Shown here: in pieces, positions 43,650-52,427 of the stretch
How positions within the stretch are numbered: position 1 is the first letter of the stretch
Layout of the letters: every line of letters starts with the position of its first letter
Assembly: GCF_018459925.1 (NCBI RefSeq)
Contig: NZ_CP075371.1
Span: 124,001 to 188,000 of the forward strand
Reading direction: 5' to 3'
DNA: 64,000 nucleotides
Source of the DNA: Nocardioides aquaticus
GTDB lineage: Bacteria > Actinomycetota > Actinomycetes > Propionibacteriales > Nocardioidaceae
The notes under the pieces: model-generated
The model's input: only the letters and a program-made list of their open reading frames with translations
The model's database searches: none
What the model was told of the DNA's origin: nothing
Translations under genes and position numbers: made by a program

Positions 43650-44189
43650 ATGAGCGTCAACTCTGTGCCCGCCACCGACTCGCTGCGTCCCATGACCTCC
43701 GTCCAGGTCGACCAGACCCGGGAGTTCGTCGCGAGCCTCGACGAGAAGTCCGAGACCTACTGGGACATGGTCACGATCGGCGATGTGCTCTCGCGCGACC
43801 TGCACCTCAGCGCGGAGCTGGTCATCCTCTACGCCGACGCGGTCGAGGACTTTAATCCCTGGTACGAGGGCTGGTTGATGAACCGGTGGCACATGGAGGG
43901 TGAGTCGCCGTTCGGAGGGGCCATCGTGCCGCCCATGCTCATCTCGCACTTCGTGCTCTCGGTGCAGTTTGACCACACCAAGCCGTTCGCGATCGGTTCG
44001 ATCCACACTTTCCACGACACCCAGATACACAAGCCGGTCCCGGTCGGCTCCACCGTCCGAATCCAGACCACGGCGGTCGATAAGTTCACCAAGCGGGACC
44101 GGCGCTACGTGCGACACGAAGTGGAGGTGACCGATGTGGAGGACGCCACGCTGTACCTGTCCGAGACCCGCGACATCCTCTCGCTGTGA
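43650..44189 (+). CDS. MaoC-like protein 2 (FAS1-like dehydratase N-domain)
   Basis: A 179-residue hot-dog protein: ILYADAVEDFNPWYEG aligns with the hydratase motif but lacks the His, and SPFGGAIVPPMLISHF follows. It resembles the N-terminal domain of ChsH2-type proteins and probably forms a heterodimer with the 43161 product, which supplies the active site. GAAGGGA precedes the ATG. The DUF35 gene begins at its stop (TGATG). Confidence 0.82.
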   Translation: MSVNSVPATDSLRPMTSVQVDQTREFVASLDEKSETYWDMVTIGDVLSRDLHLSAELVILYADAVEDFNPWYEGWLMNRWHMEGESPFGGAIVPPMLISHFVLSVQFDHTKPFAIGSIHTFHDTQIHKPVPVGSTVRIQTTAVDKFTKRDRRYVRHEVEVTDVEDATLYLSETRDILSL

Positions 44190-44656
44190 TGGCCGACGTG
44201 ACCGAGCCCGGGGTCGCTGCCGGACACCAGATCCCCGTGGCCGAAGGCCTCTTCGAGATCACCGACGACGGCCAGGTCGCCCTGGTCGGCTCGCGCTGCG
44301 CCGCGTGCGACGCGCACTACTTCCCTCAAGCACTGGGCTGCCGGAACCCTGCCTGCGACGCCACGACGGTCGAGCGCGTGCTCCTCGGTCGTCGAGGTCG
44401 TCTCCATAGCTTCACCGTCCAGCACTACCAGCCACCCGCGCTGTTCCGGATGAGCCCGTGGCAGCCATACGCCATCGGGCTGGTCGAGATCGAGGAGGGA
44501 CTGAAGGTGATGGCCATGCTGAGCGACGTCGACCTCGAGTCCCTGGAGATCGACACACCGCTCCGACTCGCGACTGAGCGCCTCTACGAGGACGAGGCGG
44601 GACACGACGTCCTGACCTACGCATACGCACCGTACGAGGAAGGGACGAGTCAATGA
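44189..44656 (+). CDS. DUF35 OB-fold / zinc-ribbon protein
   Basis: A 155-residue protein with a rubredoxin-like zinc ribbon (CAACDAHYFPQALGC, then Cys in RNPAC) and an OB-fold (RRGRLHSFTVQHYQPPAL, PYAIGLVEIEEGLKVMAML). DUF35 partners bind thiolase-like aldolases. In mycobacterial ChsH2 a MaoC and a DUF35 domain are fused; here they are separate neighbouring genes. ATG at 44189 overlaps the previous stop; its end overlaps the thiolase start (ATGA). Confidence 0.88.
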   Translation: MADVTEPGVAAGHQIPVAEGLFEITDDGQVALVGSRCAACDAHYFPQALGCRNPACDATTVERVLLGRRGRLHSFTVQHYQPPALFRMSPWQPYAIGLVEIEEGLKVMAMLSDVDLESLEIDTPLRLATERLYEDEAGHDVLTYAYAPYEEGTSQ

Positions 44657-45843
44657 GGTCGGTCTACGTGCTGGGCGTCGGGGCGCATCCGTGGGGCAAG
44701 TTCCCCGAGAAGCCACAGCTGCAGCTGGCCATCGAGGCCATGTCGGCGGCGCTCGGCGACGCCGGGTTGCGCTGGCGAGACCTCCGGGGCCTGGTGGCTG
44801 CGAGCTCCCGTTTCGAGGGCGGCCTGGGCTGGGGCCTGCACGCGAACGAACTGCTCCAGTCTGTGGCCGAGAGCGGCATCCCGGCGGTCAACGTTGGAGG
44901 TGGATGCGCGGCCGGCGGGATCGCCATCCACACGGCAGCGTCCATGGTCGCAAGCGGGGAGTGCGACGTCATCGGAGCCGTCGGCGCCGAGCGCATGCCC
45001 AAGGGCTTCATCCCCCGGCCGCCCGGGGTCCCTGACGACATCACCGACACCGACTACCTGCGTTGGGTCGCCGTCGGGGCCACCAACCCTGCCTACTGGG
45101 CGCTCGAAGCGCGGCGGCGGATGCACGAGCTCGGCACGACGGCCGAGGTACTCGCCCAGGCGTCGGTGGAAATGCACCAGCACGCGACGGGTAACCCGCT
45201 GGCGCGCTACCGCAAGGAGCTCACCATCGACGACGTGATCGCCTCGCCGACGGTGAGCGACCCGCTGCACCTGCTGGAGATCTGCGCCGTCAGCGACGGC
45301 GCGGCCGCCCTCATCCTCGGGACCGAGGAGCAGGCGCGGCGCAGTGGCGGGCCGATGATCCGGGTGGCCGGCTCCGCCGTCGCGACAGGCCAGTTCGGTG
45401 ACCCCGCGGTACGCATCCCCACGGTCGCGACGGCCTCCGACGACGCTGTCGTCCACACCAGCGAGGTGGCCGGCGCCGTCCGCGCCGCGCAGCAAGCCGC
45501 CGGCATCGGCCCGGCCGATGTCGACGTCCTGGAGATGGCCGACAACTCGGCGTGGCACGTGCTGGCGTGGCCCGAGAGCCTCGGCTTCCTCGAGCCCGGC
45601 CAGTCGGACTGGATGCTCCAGCGCGGCGACTTCGGACTTGACGGGGCGTTCCCGGTCAACCCCAGCGGCGGCTTCCTGTCCTTCGGGGAGGCGACCACGG
45701 CGCAAGGCGTCCTACAGGTTTGCGAGCTCGCCTGGCAGCTGCGCAAGGAGGCCGTGGGTCGCCAGGTGCCCGGAGCGCGGGTCGGTCAGTCAGCCGTTCT
45801 CGGGCTCGGTGCCAACGGAGCGTCCGTCGTGCTCACGGCCTAG
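44653..45843 (+). CDS. Thiolase-like protein / lipid-transfer-type aldolase
   Basis: A 396-residue thiolase fold. The nucleophile position is Cys85 in NVGGGCAAGGIAIHTAA, but the C-terminal GHPxG motif of true thiolases is replaced (NPSGGFLSFGEATTAQG), so the usual His is missing. This, together with the DUF35 partner, points to the Ltp2-type retro-aldolase that splits beta-hydroxyacyl-CoA rather than a CoA-dependent thiolase. It is the last gene of the overlapping operon 39044-45843. Confidence 0.85.
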   Translation: MRSVYVLGVGAHPWGKFPEKPQLQLAIEAMSAALGDAGLRWRDLRGLVAASSRFEGGLGWGLHANELLQSVAESGIPAVNVGGGCAAGGIAIHTAASMVASGECDVIGAVGAERMPKGFIPRPPGVPDDITDTDYLRWVAVGATNPAYWALEARRRMHELGTTAEVLAQASVEMHQHATGNPLARYRKELTIDDVIASPTVSDPLHLLEICAVSDGAAALILGTEEQARRSGGPMIRVAGSAVATGQFGDPAVRIPTVATASDDAVVHTSEVAGAVRAAQQAAGIGPADVDVLEMADNSAWHVLAWPESLGFLEPGQSDWMLQRGDFGLDGAFPVNPSGGFLSFGEATTAQGVLQVCELAWQLRKEAVGRQVPGARVGQSAVLGLGANGASVVLTA

Positions 45844-45954
45844 TGTCGCATGTCATGGATAGGCAGAGTGTTCGCTTCGGAAAGCATGGCGTGTAGTCAA
45901 CGGTCTGCCCCTGCCCCTGCCCTTCTCCGGCGTGAGGGGTGACCGCGAGGAGCT

Positions 45955-46290
45955 CGAGCGCTGGACGCGGTTGGCCCCACCGGCCCCGATGAGCGTGGCC
46001 CGAAGCTGTACCTGGCCACCCTGATCGACCCCTAACAGCCGTCGACTCGTCGGTGCCGCGACCGGCCTGCATCCTGACGCCGACCTGGCCTGTGCCGCGA
46101 TCAAGATGACGGTCACGGTCCGTGGTAGGCGCGAGGCGATCTGGCGTGAGGAGGACTCCGAGCGAGTCGCCTTCTACACAGACCGCGGGCCACCTACACC
46201 GCCAACGAGTTGACGAAGCTGTGCCGCCAGCAAGGGATCCGCTAGTCCATGGGGCGGGTTGGGTCGTACTTCTACGCCGTCGCCGACATC
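45955..46290 (+). pseudogene. IS3-type transposase relic
   Basis: Fragments in changing frames read KLYLATLID, SRRLVGAATGLHPDADLACA, FYTDRG, TYTANELTKLCRQQGIR, a TAG, then SMGRVGS, in the order of the IS3-family DDE core. At least two frameshifts and a stop are present and both ends are lost. The rest of the 45844-46472 gap (about 630 bases) holds no other recognisable gene. Confidence 0.75.
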
Positions 46291-46472
46291 GACGTCCTCA
46301 CCGTGCGCTACATCCGCCCTGGGCAAGCGCTGGCAACCACCTCGAGCCGCGACCTCGGACTATGGCGAGGTCGGGTGATGACCAGGGGACACACTCGATG
46401 GGCCGCCGTTTCGGCAAGTCGGAGACCACGGAACCTCTGGAACTGGTCCCGGTGTCGCTCACCGTCGCACGC

Positions 46473-47519
46473 CTATGACTTGACCAGGACCTTCATGTGC
46501 TGACCGGCCCTCAGCTCCTGCAGAGCGTCTGACACGTGCTCGAGTGGTACCTCGCTGACCCAACCGGTGAAGTCGTAGTGTCCCTCCGCCATGGCGGCGA
46601 TCACGGCGTCGAAGTCCTCAGGCAGGTAGGCGATGCTGCCAATGATCGTATTCTCGGCGAATACGAACGGAGTGGGGTTGAAGGCAAACTCCTTCTCGTG
46701 AAGCGAGACGATGAGCAAGGTGCCTCGAGGTGCAAGGCTCGCGATCGCTTGATTGACTGCGGCGCCGGCACCCGCAGCCTCAAAGGCGACATCAACACCC
46801 CTCTCGCCAGTGGTCGACGCGATCACGTCAGCCAGGTCGTCCTCGGGGCCGACGACCGGGTCCGCGCCGACACCAACGATGGCGTCCCGACGGCTCTTCT
46901 GCGGCTCGGAAACGACGATCCGGTCCACGCCGTGCGCCTTGAGAGCAAACCAAACACCGACCCCGATCGGCCCGGCTCCGGCGATCAGGGCGCTCTGGCC
47001 GGGCTTGATGCCGCTGCGGACGACTGCGTGCCACGCGGCAGCCATCGGCTCGACCATGGCGCCCATGCGCAGGTCGACGGAGTCGGGCAGGGTGTACACC
47101 TTGTCGGCCTTCACCGTCGTATACGCGCTCATACCTCCGCCGGGACTGGAGATCCCCTGACACGCCAGCCGCTGGCATGCACCGGCCAATCCGGTGTCGC
47201 AGGCCGGGCATGAGCCACAGGAGTGGAGCGGCCACACTGCCACCTTGTCTCCCTCATGGTGGCCCGTGACGCCCTCGCCGACCTCGACGATCTGGCCGGC
47301 GAACTCGTGGCCGAATACCTGTGGAAGCGCTGCCCCGGTCAGCTCATTGGGCTTGGAGAAGTCGAAACCGGAAGCCTCGGGTGTGAAGAAAACGTGGAGG
47401 TCCGTGCCGCAGATGCCCGTGTAGGCGTTGCGCAACTTGACCTCGCCCGGCCCCGGTGCGGGCTCGGGGACGTCCTCGATTCGCAGGTCTTCCTTGCCGT
47501 AGAACCGGGCTGCTCTCAT
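46473..47519 (-). CDS. Zinc-dependent alcohol dehydrogenase (butanediol/sorbitol type)
   Basis: A 348-residue MDR enzyme. Catalytic zinc ligands are Cys37 in TGICGTDLHV, His and Glu in FGHEFAGQIVEVGEG; the structural zinc loop is CGSCPACDTGLAGAC. The Rossmann motif is GAGPIGVGVW. It is divergent from the amidohydrolase gene with two TetR-type palindromes between, so it belongs to the same regulon. Substrate is probably a secondary alcohol or diol. Confidence 0.9.
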   Translation of the reverse strand: MRAARFYGKEDLRIEDVPEPAPGPGEVKLRNAYTGICGTDLHVFFTPEASGFDFSKPNELTGAALPQVFGHEFAGQIVEVGEGVTGHHEGDKVAVWPLHSCGSCPACDTGLAGACQRLACQGISSPGGGMSAYTTVKADKVYTLPDSVDLRMGAMVEPMAAAWHAVVRSGIKPGQSALIAGAGPIGVGVWFALKAHGVDRIVVSEPQKSRRDAIVGVGADPVVGPEDDLADVIASTTGERGVDVAFEAAGAGAAVNQAIASLAPRGTLLIVSLHEKEFAFNPTPFVFAENTIIGSIAYLPEDFDAVIAAMAEGHYDFTGWVSEVPLEHVSDALQELRAGQHMKVLVKS

Positions 47520-47635
47520 CGCATGTCCTCACTGCGCATCGACGGGTAGACCCTCCGACGGTCGTGACGTGTGACGGAGGCGCTGTGGCCCAGGCCACAT
47601 GTTGAGGCCTAGTTACTAGCAGCACAGATCCTCGT

Positions 47636-47655
47636 CGTCAACACCTGTGCTGACG
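47636..47655. promoter_or_regulatory. TetR operator C1 (alcohol dehydrogenase side)
   Basis: CGTCAACACCTGTGCTGACG matches the operator consensus with one arm mismatch. On the minus strand the segment TTGACG followed 17 bases later by TAGTAA could be the alcohol dehydrogenase promoter. Confidence 0.7.
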
Positions 47656-47689
47656 GATCAAGCATGTCTCGTGGCGCCGTTACGGACCG

Positions 47690-47709
47690 CGTCATCAGGA
47701 GTGTTGACG
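47690..47709. promoter_or_regulatory. TetR operator C2 (amidohydrolase side)
   Basis: CGTCATCAGGAGTGTTGACG matches the consensus with one arm mismatch and lies 54 bases from C1. Its right arm supplies a TTGACG -35 for the amidohydrolase gene; the -10 is not clear. Confidence 0.7.
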
Positions 47710-47789
47710 ACCCGTCGATTTCGTTGATACAACGAAAGCCAGCTCGATGTGAGCAACGCCACATCTCGATGACCCTGGAAGGGCCTCCC

Positions 47790-48914
47790 ATGATTGACGG
47801 CATGTTCGTGCTCGACGCAGTGACTCACGCCTACAACCACACGCCCGAGAACTGGGCGGATGAAGCCGGCGGCCATTCCATGGTCGAGATGGCTTACGCG
47901 CTCGCCCGGAACTCGCCGGACGTTCGGCACGAGCTCGGCAAGGACGTGTACCTCTCGAACTGGTCCGTCGATGACCTCGCCGCCTTGCTCTTCCGGGAGA
48001 GTCGGACGGACGTAGCTGTGTTTCACCCGCTGGCAATCTCCTCTTTCAAGGACGGTTACTGCTCGCTGGAAAAGGCGGCCGAGGCGATCGAGAAGTACCC
48101 CAATCGATTCATCGGGGCCTACATGGTGGTTGACCCGCTCACTGGCCCCAAAGCCCTTGAGTCGATGGCCGAGCAGAGGGACATGTTCGGCGACAAGACC
48201 CTCGGGTTGAAGCTGTATCCGACGAGCTGGCAGGGCCACAAGCCTGTCTCCTGGAGCATGGACGACCCCACGTTGATCTACCCGCTTTACGAGAAGGCGC
48301 AGGAGCTCGGCGTCGGTACCGTGGCCGTGCATAAGGCCGTGCCGATCGGTCCCATCCCTGTCGGCAACGCCTACGACCCCAGCGATCTCGAGAACGCTGC
48401 CACCGAGTTTCCTGGGCTGAACTTCGAGATCGTGCACGGCGGACTGGCCTTCTTGGAGGAGACGGCCTGGCTGCTGGCTCGGTTCGGCAACATCTCCGTG
48501 AACATGGAGATTCAGAACATCATCGTGGAGCGCCGGCCGAACAGTTTCGCCGACATCCTCATCGGCTTGTGCCGGATCGGCGGCAACGCCATGTTGGATC
48601 GCCTGTTCTGGGGCTCCGGTGGCACCCTCTGTCACCCCCAGCCAGGGCTGGAGGCGTTCATGAAGTTCGAGTTCCCGCAGGAGAAGCTCGACAACTCCGG
48701 ACTGTTCGCCGCGGTCACTCAGATCACTGAGGAGAACAAGCGGAACATGCTCAGCGGGACGTACGCGCGGCTGCACGACCTCGACCTGGACGCGATCGGT
48801 GCGGCCATCGCCGACGACGAGTTCAGTGAAGGCCGGGGAGAGACACTGCCGGAGCCGTACACCACGATCTCGATGGCCGAGAAGGTGCAGCAGGATCGGC
48901 TCGCCAATGCCTGA
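47790..48914 (+). CDS. Amidohydrolase-family protein (monooxygenase-accessory type)
   Basis: A 374-residue TIM-barrel amidohydrolase-2 protein: VLDAVTHAYNHTPENW near the start replaces the usual HxH, FHPLAISSFKDGYCSLEKA, GLKLYPTSWQGHKPVSW, and FWGSGGTLCHP near the end. This resembles the accessory amidohydrolase encoded with propane/acetone-type binuclear-iron monooxygenases, where it helps assemble active enzyme. No monooxygenase subunit is present here. The ATG at 47790 has GGAAGG upstream; an ATG seven codons earlier is possible. Overlaps the DUF59 gene by 8 bases. Confidence 0.8.
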   Translation: MIDGMFVLDAVTHAYNHTPENWADEAGGHSMVEMAYALARNSPDVRHELGKDVYLSNWSVDDLAALLFRESRTDVAVFHPLAISSFKDGYCSLEKAAEAIEKYPNRFIGAYMVVDPLTGPKALESMAEQRDMFGDKTLGLKLYPTSWQGHKPVSWSMDDPTLIYPLYEKAQELGVGTVAVHKAVPIGPIPVGNAYDPSDLENAATEFPGLNFEIVHGGLAFLEETAWLLARFGNISVNMEIQNIIVERRPNSFADILIGLCRIGGNAMLDRLFWGSGGTLCHPQPGLEAFMKFEFPQEKLDNSGLFAAVTQITEENKRNMLSGTYARLHDLDLDAIGAAIADDEFSEGRGETLPEPYTTISMAEKVQQDRLANA

Positions 48915-49272
48915 ACCATCGACTGAAATGCTCGTGCTGATCCACCGGGCCGCCGACAAGATCAAGGACCCGTGCAGTGTCGCGGGCGGGACGCCCATGG
49001 GGCTCAGCGAGATGGGCCTCATCGGCTCCGTCGACATGTCTGAAGACGGCGATGTGGCGATCGTCTTGCGCCTGACCGCGCCCTTCTGTCACATGATCGC
49101 CTTCCTGGAGTCCGAGCTCGTCAAGCTGGTCGGCAGATTGCCCGGGGTCCGCTCCGTGGCTGTGACCACCGACCAGGGTTTGGATTGGTCGCCCGACCTC
49201 ATCAGTGGCGATGCCCGGCGCCGTCGTGAAGACCAACTGACGCTGCACGTTCGTAAGCCCTCGGACGCCTGA
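48907..49272 (+). CDS. DUF59 / MIP18-family protein
   Basis: A 121-residue protein with the MIP18 pattern: ADKIKDPCSVAGGTPMGLSEMGLI near the N-terminus, including the conserved DPC, and LTAPFCHMIAFLE in the middle. Family members assist iron-cluster or metal-centre assembly. It is coupled to the amidohydrolase gene, as in binuclear-iron monooxygenase operons. Confidence 0.85.
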   Translation: MPEPSTEMLVLIHRAADKIKDPCSVAGGTPMGLSEMGLIGSVDMSEDGDVAIVLRLTAPFCHMIAFLESELVKLVGRLPGVRSVAVTTDQGLDWSPDLISGDARRRREDQLTLHVRKPSDA

Positions 49273-49490
49273 GCCGGACGGGCGAGTCGACCGGGATTGA
49301 TCTAGTGAACTAGTTCGCTCGGTCCACGGAGTTAGCGAACAACCGCGCTGCGGTGACCTGCGTCATGCAGGTCACCGCGGCGCAGTTCGAGTCTGTACCG
49401 ATCGTCGCGGATGGGTTGCATCTCGAGGCATCGGACTCGTGGGCGCAGCGCATCGTGTGAATCGTCGCCGTGCGTCCTTTTGCCGTCGAG

Positions 49491-50825
49491 TCACCGGCCA
49501 GTGGTGGTCGTGGGCGAGGCAGCGTTGAGTCCTGACGTAGTGCCGATCCTGGGTGTGGCGCCGAGCATTAGCAGCGTGGCGACTCCCGCGAGCCCGGCGA
49601 GGACGAGGAAGGCGGCGGCGTAGGAGCCAAGAAGTTCTGCGAGTGCCGCGCCGGCGAAGGGTGCTACCGCCGACGAAGCCAGGGCAGGTGCGGTGAGGAT
49701 GCCGTTGAGGGTGCCGTAGGACGTGGGGCCCCATCGGTCCGTAATGGCCGTGGCCTGCACGAGGGTGTAGAGGCCACGGGCAAGTCCAAGGAGCATGCCG
49801 AGCACGATCAGCAGCTCAGCGGAGTCCGGCGCCAGCGCGAGCGACGCGGTGGTGATGGCGACGGCAGCGAGCACGATGACCCCGCGTGACGTGACTGTGG
49901 TCCCGGCAGCGAACCGGGCATAACCGAGCCGGCCGATGACCTGGCCGAGACCGCCCAAGCCGAGTGCGAGTGCGGCGAGGTTCCTGCTCATCCCCTGCTC
50001 GACGAGCATCGGCACCAGATTGATGATGACGCCGAAAACGGCCAGAGCGGCCAGCGCGTTGGCGAGCGTCAGCAGCCGGAACGGTGAACTTCGAGCGGTA
50101 GCTGCGGCATCCTGCTTCCTGTCGACTGCGGCGACGGTGCGGTCATGGGTCGTGGGGTGGGCGCCGCGCCACGGGCGGTTCAGCCCCCACCAGTGCAACG
50201 GGATCGTGATGAGGATCAGGCTTGCCAGCAGCACGAAGTACGCCTGACGCCAGCCAAGCCAATCGTCCAGGGCCGAGGCCAGGGGAGCGAAGACGGTGCT
50301 GGACAGGCCGGCAACCAAGGTCAAGGTCGTCAGGGCACGCACCCGGCGGGCACCGCCCCAGTGAGTCAGCGCGGCGAACGCCGGCGGGTACAAGGTCCCG
50401 GCCATCGCCACGCCGGTCAGGACCCAGCCGATGTAGAAGACCGCTAGGTTCGGCGCCAAAGCCATGGTGGTGACACCGGGGATGGCGACGAGCGAGGCCG
50501 CGGTCATCACCGCGCGCGGCCCGACGTCGTCGATGTGACGGCCAACCCAGATGCCGACGCCTCCCGCAACGACCTGGGAGAGTGAGAACGCTCCGGTAAC
50601 CGCGACGCTGGACCAGCCAGTGTCGGCAGTGATCGAGGACTGAAGAGCTGCGAACGTGTAGTAGAGGACGCCCCAGGACACGATCTGCACGATGCTGAGC
50701 ACCGCCACGACATGCCGCAGCCCGGCGCGGTCGAGCGCGTCAGACTGCTCGTGGTGCTCGCCGTCGGTGGTGGCGCCAACCACCGGGTCCGAATCCCGAG
50801 GTACGCGGCGCCGCCGGTGACTCAC
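49491..50825 (-). CDS. MFS transporter
   Basis: A 444-residue, 12-helix permease of the oxalate/monocarboxylate-like (YbfB/UhpC-like) branch: VVAVLSIVQIVSWGVLYYTF is helix 1, RHIDDVGPRAVM is loop 2-3, and GLARGLYTLVQATAITDRWG is in the second half. It may import an acid intermediate or export product. The GTG start overlaps the hydrolase stop by 4 bases, so it lies in the same transcript and under operator D. Confidence 0.88.
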   Translation of the reverse strand: MSHRRRRVPRDSDPVVGATTDGEHHEQSDALDRAGLRHVVAVLSIVQIVSWGVLYYTFAALQSSITADTGWSSVAVTGAFSLSQVVAGGVGIWVGRHIDDVGPRAVMTAASLVAIPGVTTMALAPNLAVFYIGWVLTGVAMAGTLYPPAFAALTHWGGARRVRALTTLTLVAGLSSTVFAPLASALDDWLGWRQAYFVLLASLILITIPLHWWGLNRPWRGAHPTTHDRTVAAVDRKQDAAATARSSPFRLLTLANALAALAVFGVIINLVPMLVEQGMSRNLAALALGLGGLGQVIGRLGYARFAAGTTVTSRGVIVLAAVAITTASLALAPDSAELLIVLGMLLGLARGLYTLVQATAITDRWGPTSYGTLNGILTAPALASSAVAPFAGAALAELLGSYAAAFLVLAGLAGVATLLMLGATPRIGTTSGLNAASPTTTTGR

Positions 50826-51825
50826 CGCTCGGGCTGACCGAGTGGCGGCACGTCTCGCGAGATGTCGAGTGCGATCTGTTCCGGGGCAGGCGCCGCGGCG
50901 GACGCGATGAAGTCGGCGATCTCATGATCTAGCTCGACGGTCTGCTCGAGGATGCCGTCCAGCAGCCAGAAGCCGTGCACCGCGCCTGGGTAGAGCGAGA
51001 CGGCGGTATCCACCTCGGCGCGCTCCATATTCTCCGCCACCAGAAGGGCCTCATTGCGCAAGGGGTTTAGGTCTGCAGCGACGACGAGGGTCCGAGGCAG
51101 CCCCGAGAAGGAAGCAGCCTGCCGCAGATCGACTCGCGCGTCAGAGGCGCGACCGTCGAGGTAGGTGTCCCAGTACCAAGCCATCGTGGTCGCGCTCAGC
51201 ATCGGAGCGTCGGCGTTCTCGCGCATCGAGGCCAGTCGGTTCTCGTGGGGAGAGGTCATGCAGGGGTAGACGAGCATCAGCGAGTGGGGCTGGGTGGAGC
51301 CGTCGTCGCGGCGCTGGAGGGCCGTGGCCGGCACGAGGTTCCCTCCAGCGCTGTCGCCCATCGTCACGACCATGGACGAGGGTCTATCGACGATGCTGGG
51401 ATCGTCAAGGATGGCGCCGATCGCAGCAGCGCAATCTTCGACCGCGGCCGGGAAGGGTGATTCCGGGGCGAGCCGGTACTCCACGGAGACAACGCGACAC
51501 TTGGCGGTCTCCGCGAGCCTGCAGCACGGTCCGTCAGCGGCCTGCACGCTGCCGAGCGTCCATCCTCCACCGTGGACGTAGACGAGGAGAGGAAGGTCAT
51601 CCCTGCGCGCGGGGTCATAGACGCGGGCCGGGAGCTGTCCGTCCGCCCCCGGCACCAGGATGTCGCGCACCGTGTCGAGAGGGACTCGCGCACCTTGAGA
51701 GCGGCGGACTTGTTCCATCGCGCCACGGGCAGCCAGCACGCCAAGCCGTTCGTGGGGTTGGACCCGAGTGCCGCAAAGCAGTCGACGAGGACCTGAACGT
51801 CGCGACGGAGGGGATGCGGAGTCAT
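50822..51825 (-). pseudogene. HSL-family alpha/beta hydrolase 2, interrupted by a frameshift
   Basis: A paralogue of the 32242 hydrolase: HGGGW, GDSAGGN and the Asp/His blocks (AADLNPLRNEA, PGAVHGFW) are intact in the main frame up to codon 1 at about 51739. The true N-terminus (MTPHPLRRDVQVLVDCFAAL) is in another frame from the ATG at 51825. Adding one base to the GGGG run at 51754-51757 restores one continuous 333-codon gene, so it is either a fresh frameshift or a sequencing error. Coupled to the downstream MFS gene. Confidence 0.85.
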
Positions 51826-51844
51826 GTCAACCCACATGTTGACG
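51825..51844. promoter_or_regulatory. TetR operator D before hydrolase 2
   Basis: TGTCAACCCACATGTTGACG carries GTCAAC / GTTGAC arms with a six-base spacer, like the other sites. It abuts the hydrolase start codon, so either the mRNA is leaderless or translation starts slightly upstream. Confidence 0.72.
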
Positions 51845-51860
51845 CCGCGTGCGCTCTTGG

Positions 51861-52195
51861 TCAACCGCGACCGGGGGCGTCACCGGTCGCCGGGATCGTC
51901 CCCGTCGCGAGCCCACCAAGCAGGACGTCGGCGCAGGTCTGGCCGATGGTCTGCGCATTAACGGTCGACGTCTGCGGGTTGAACCATCGGTGCGTCCAGC
52001 TGACCATGCCCATCAATCCGTATGCGAGCAGCCACGGCTCGCCCATCGCCTCGAAGGAGCCCTCGTCGATGCCCTGCGTGGTCATGTCCGTCACTGCGGC
52101 CTCGTGCTGCCGGTTCACGCGACGCATCTCGCTGGCTCACGCCTGGCGCTTGGGGGCCACGTGAGCCATCTTCTCTTGCAAGAACACGCGTTGCG
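51861..52195 (-). pseudogene. Truncated TetR paralogue
   Basis: The minus strand reads VFLQEKMAHVAPKRQA, a TGA stop, then ASEMRRVNRQHEAAVTD and a normal C-terminus (MGMVSWTHRWFNPQT). It aligns with the second half of the 33200 TetR protein; the stop replaces a Trp codon. The DNA-binding half is gone, with the break near 52195. Together with the hydrolase it repeats the order of the 32-34 kb pair. Confidence 0.85.
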
Positions 52196-52247
52196 GCAGC
52201 ATCGAGAGAAGCGGCTCACCGCGGCCTGCAGTCGCTCGTGGTGGCGT

Positions 52248-52320
52248 TCGGCTCCGGCTCAAAAACGGCTCAAAAACCCCTCCAGGAGAGCCCTTGAGCG
52301 ACTCAGGCCGACTGGGCGAG
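52248..52320. repeat. Dispersed repeat, copy 1
   Basis: The segment around CCGGCTCAAAAACGGCTCAA through GCGACTCAGGCCGACTGG is closely matched at 57571-57630. Both copies lie beside excisionase- or att-like remnants, so it may be part of an integration-site structure. Confidence 0.6.
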
Positions 52321-52427
52321 TCGTCCCAAGCGGAGTGCCCGCACAGCCCTCTGACCTGGTACTTTGTTATGAAAGTCGCTGTCGTCCGTAGGTGTGCCGG
52401 GACGGCCGCAGACGCCCCGGACCCTCG

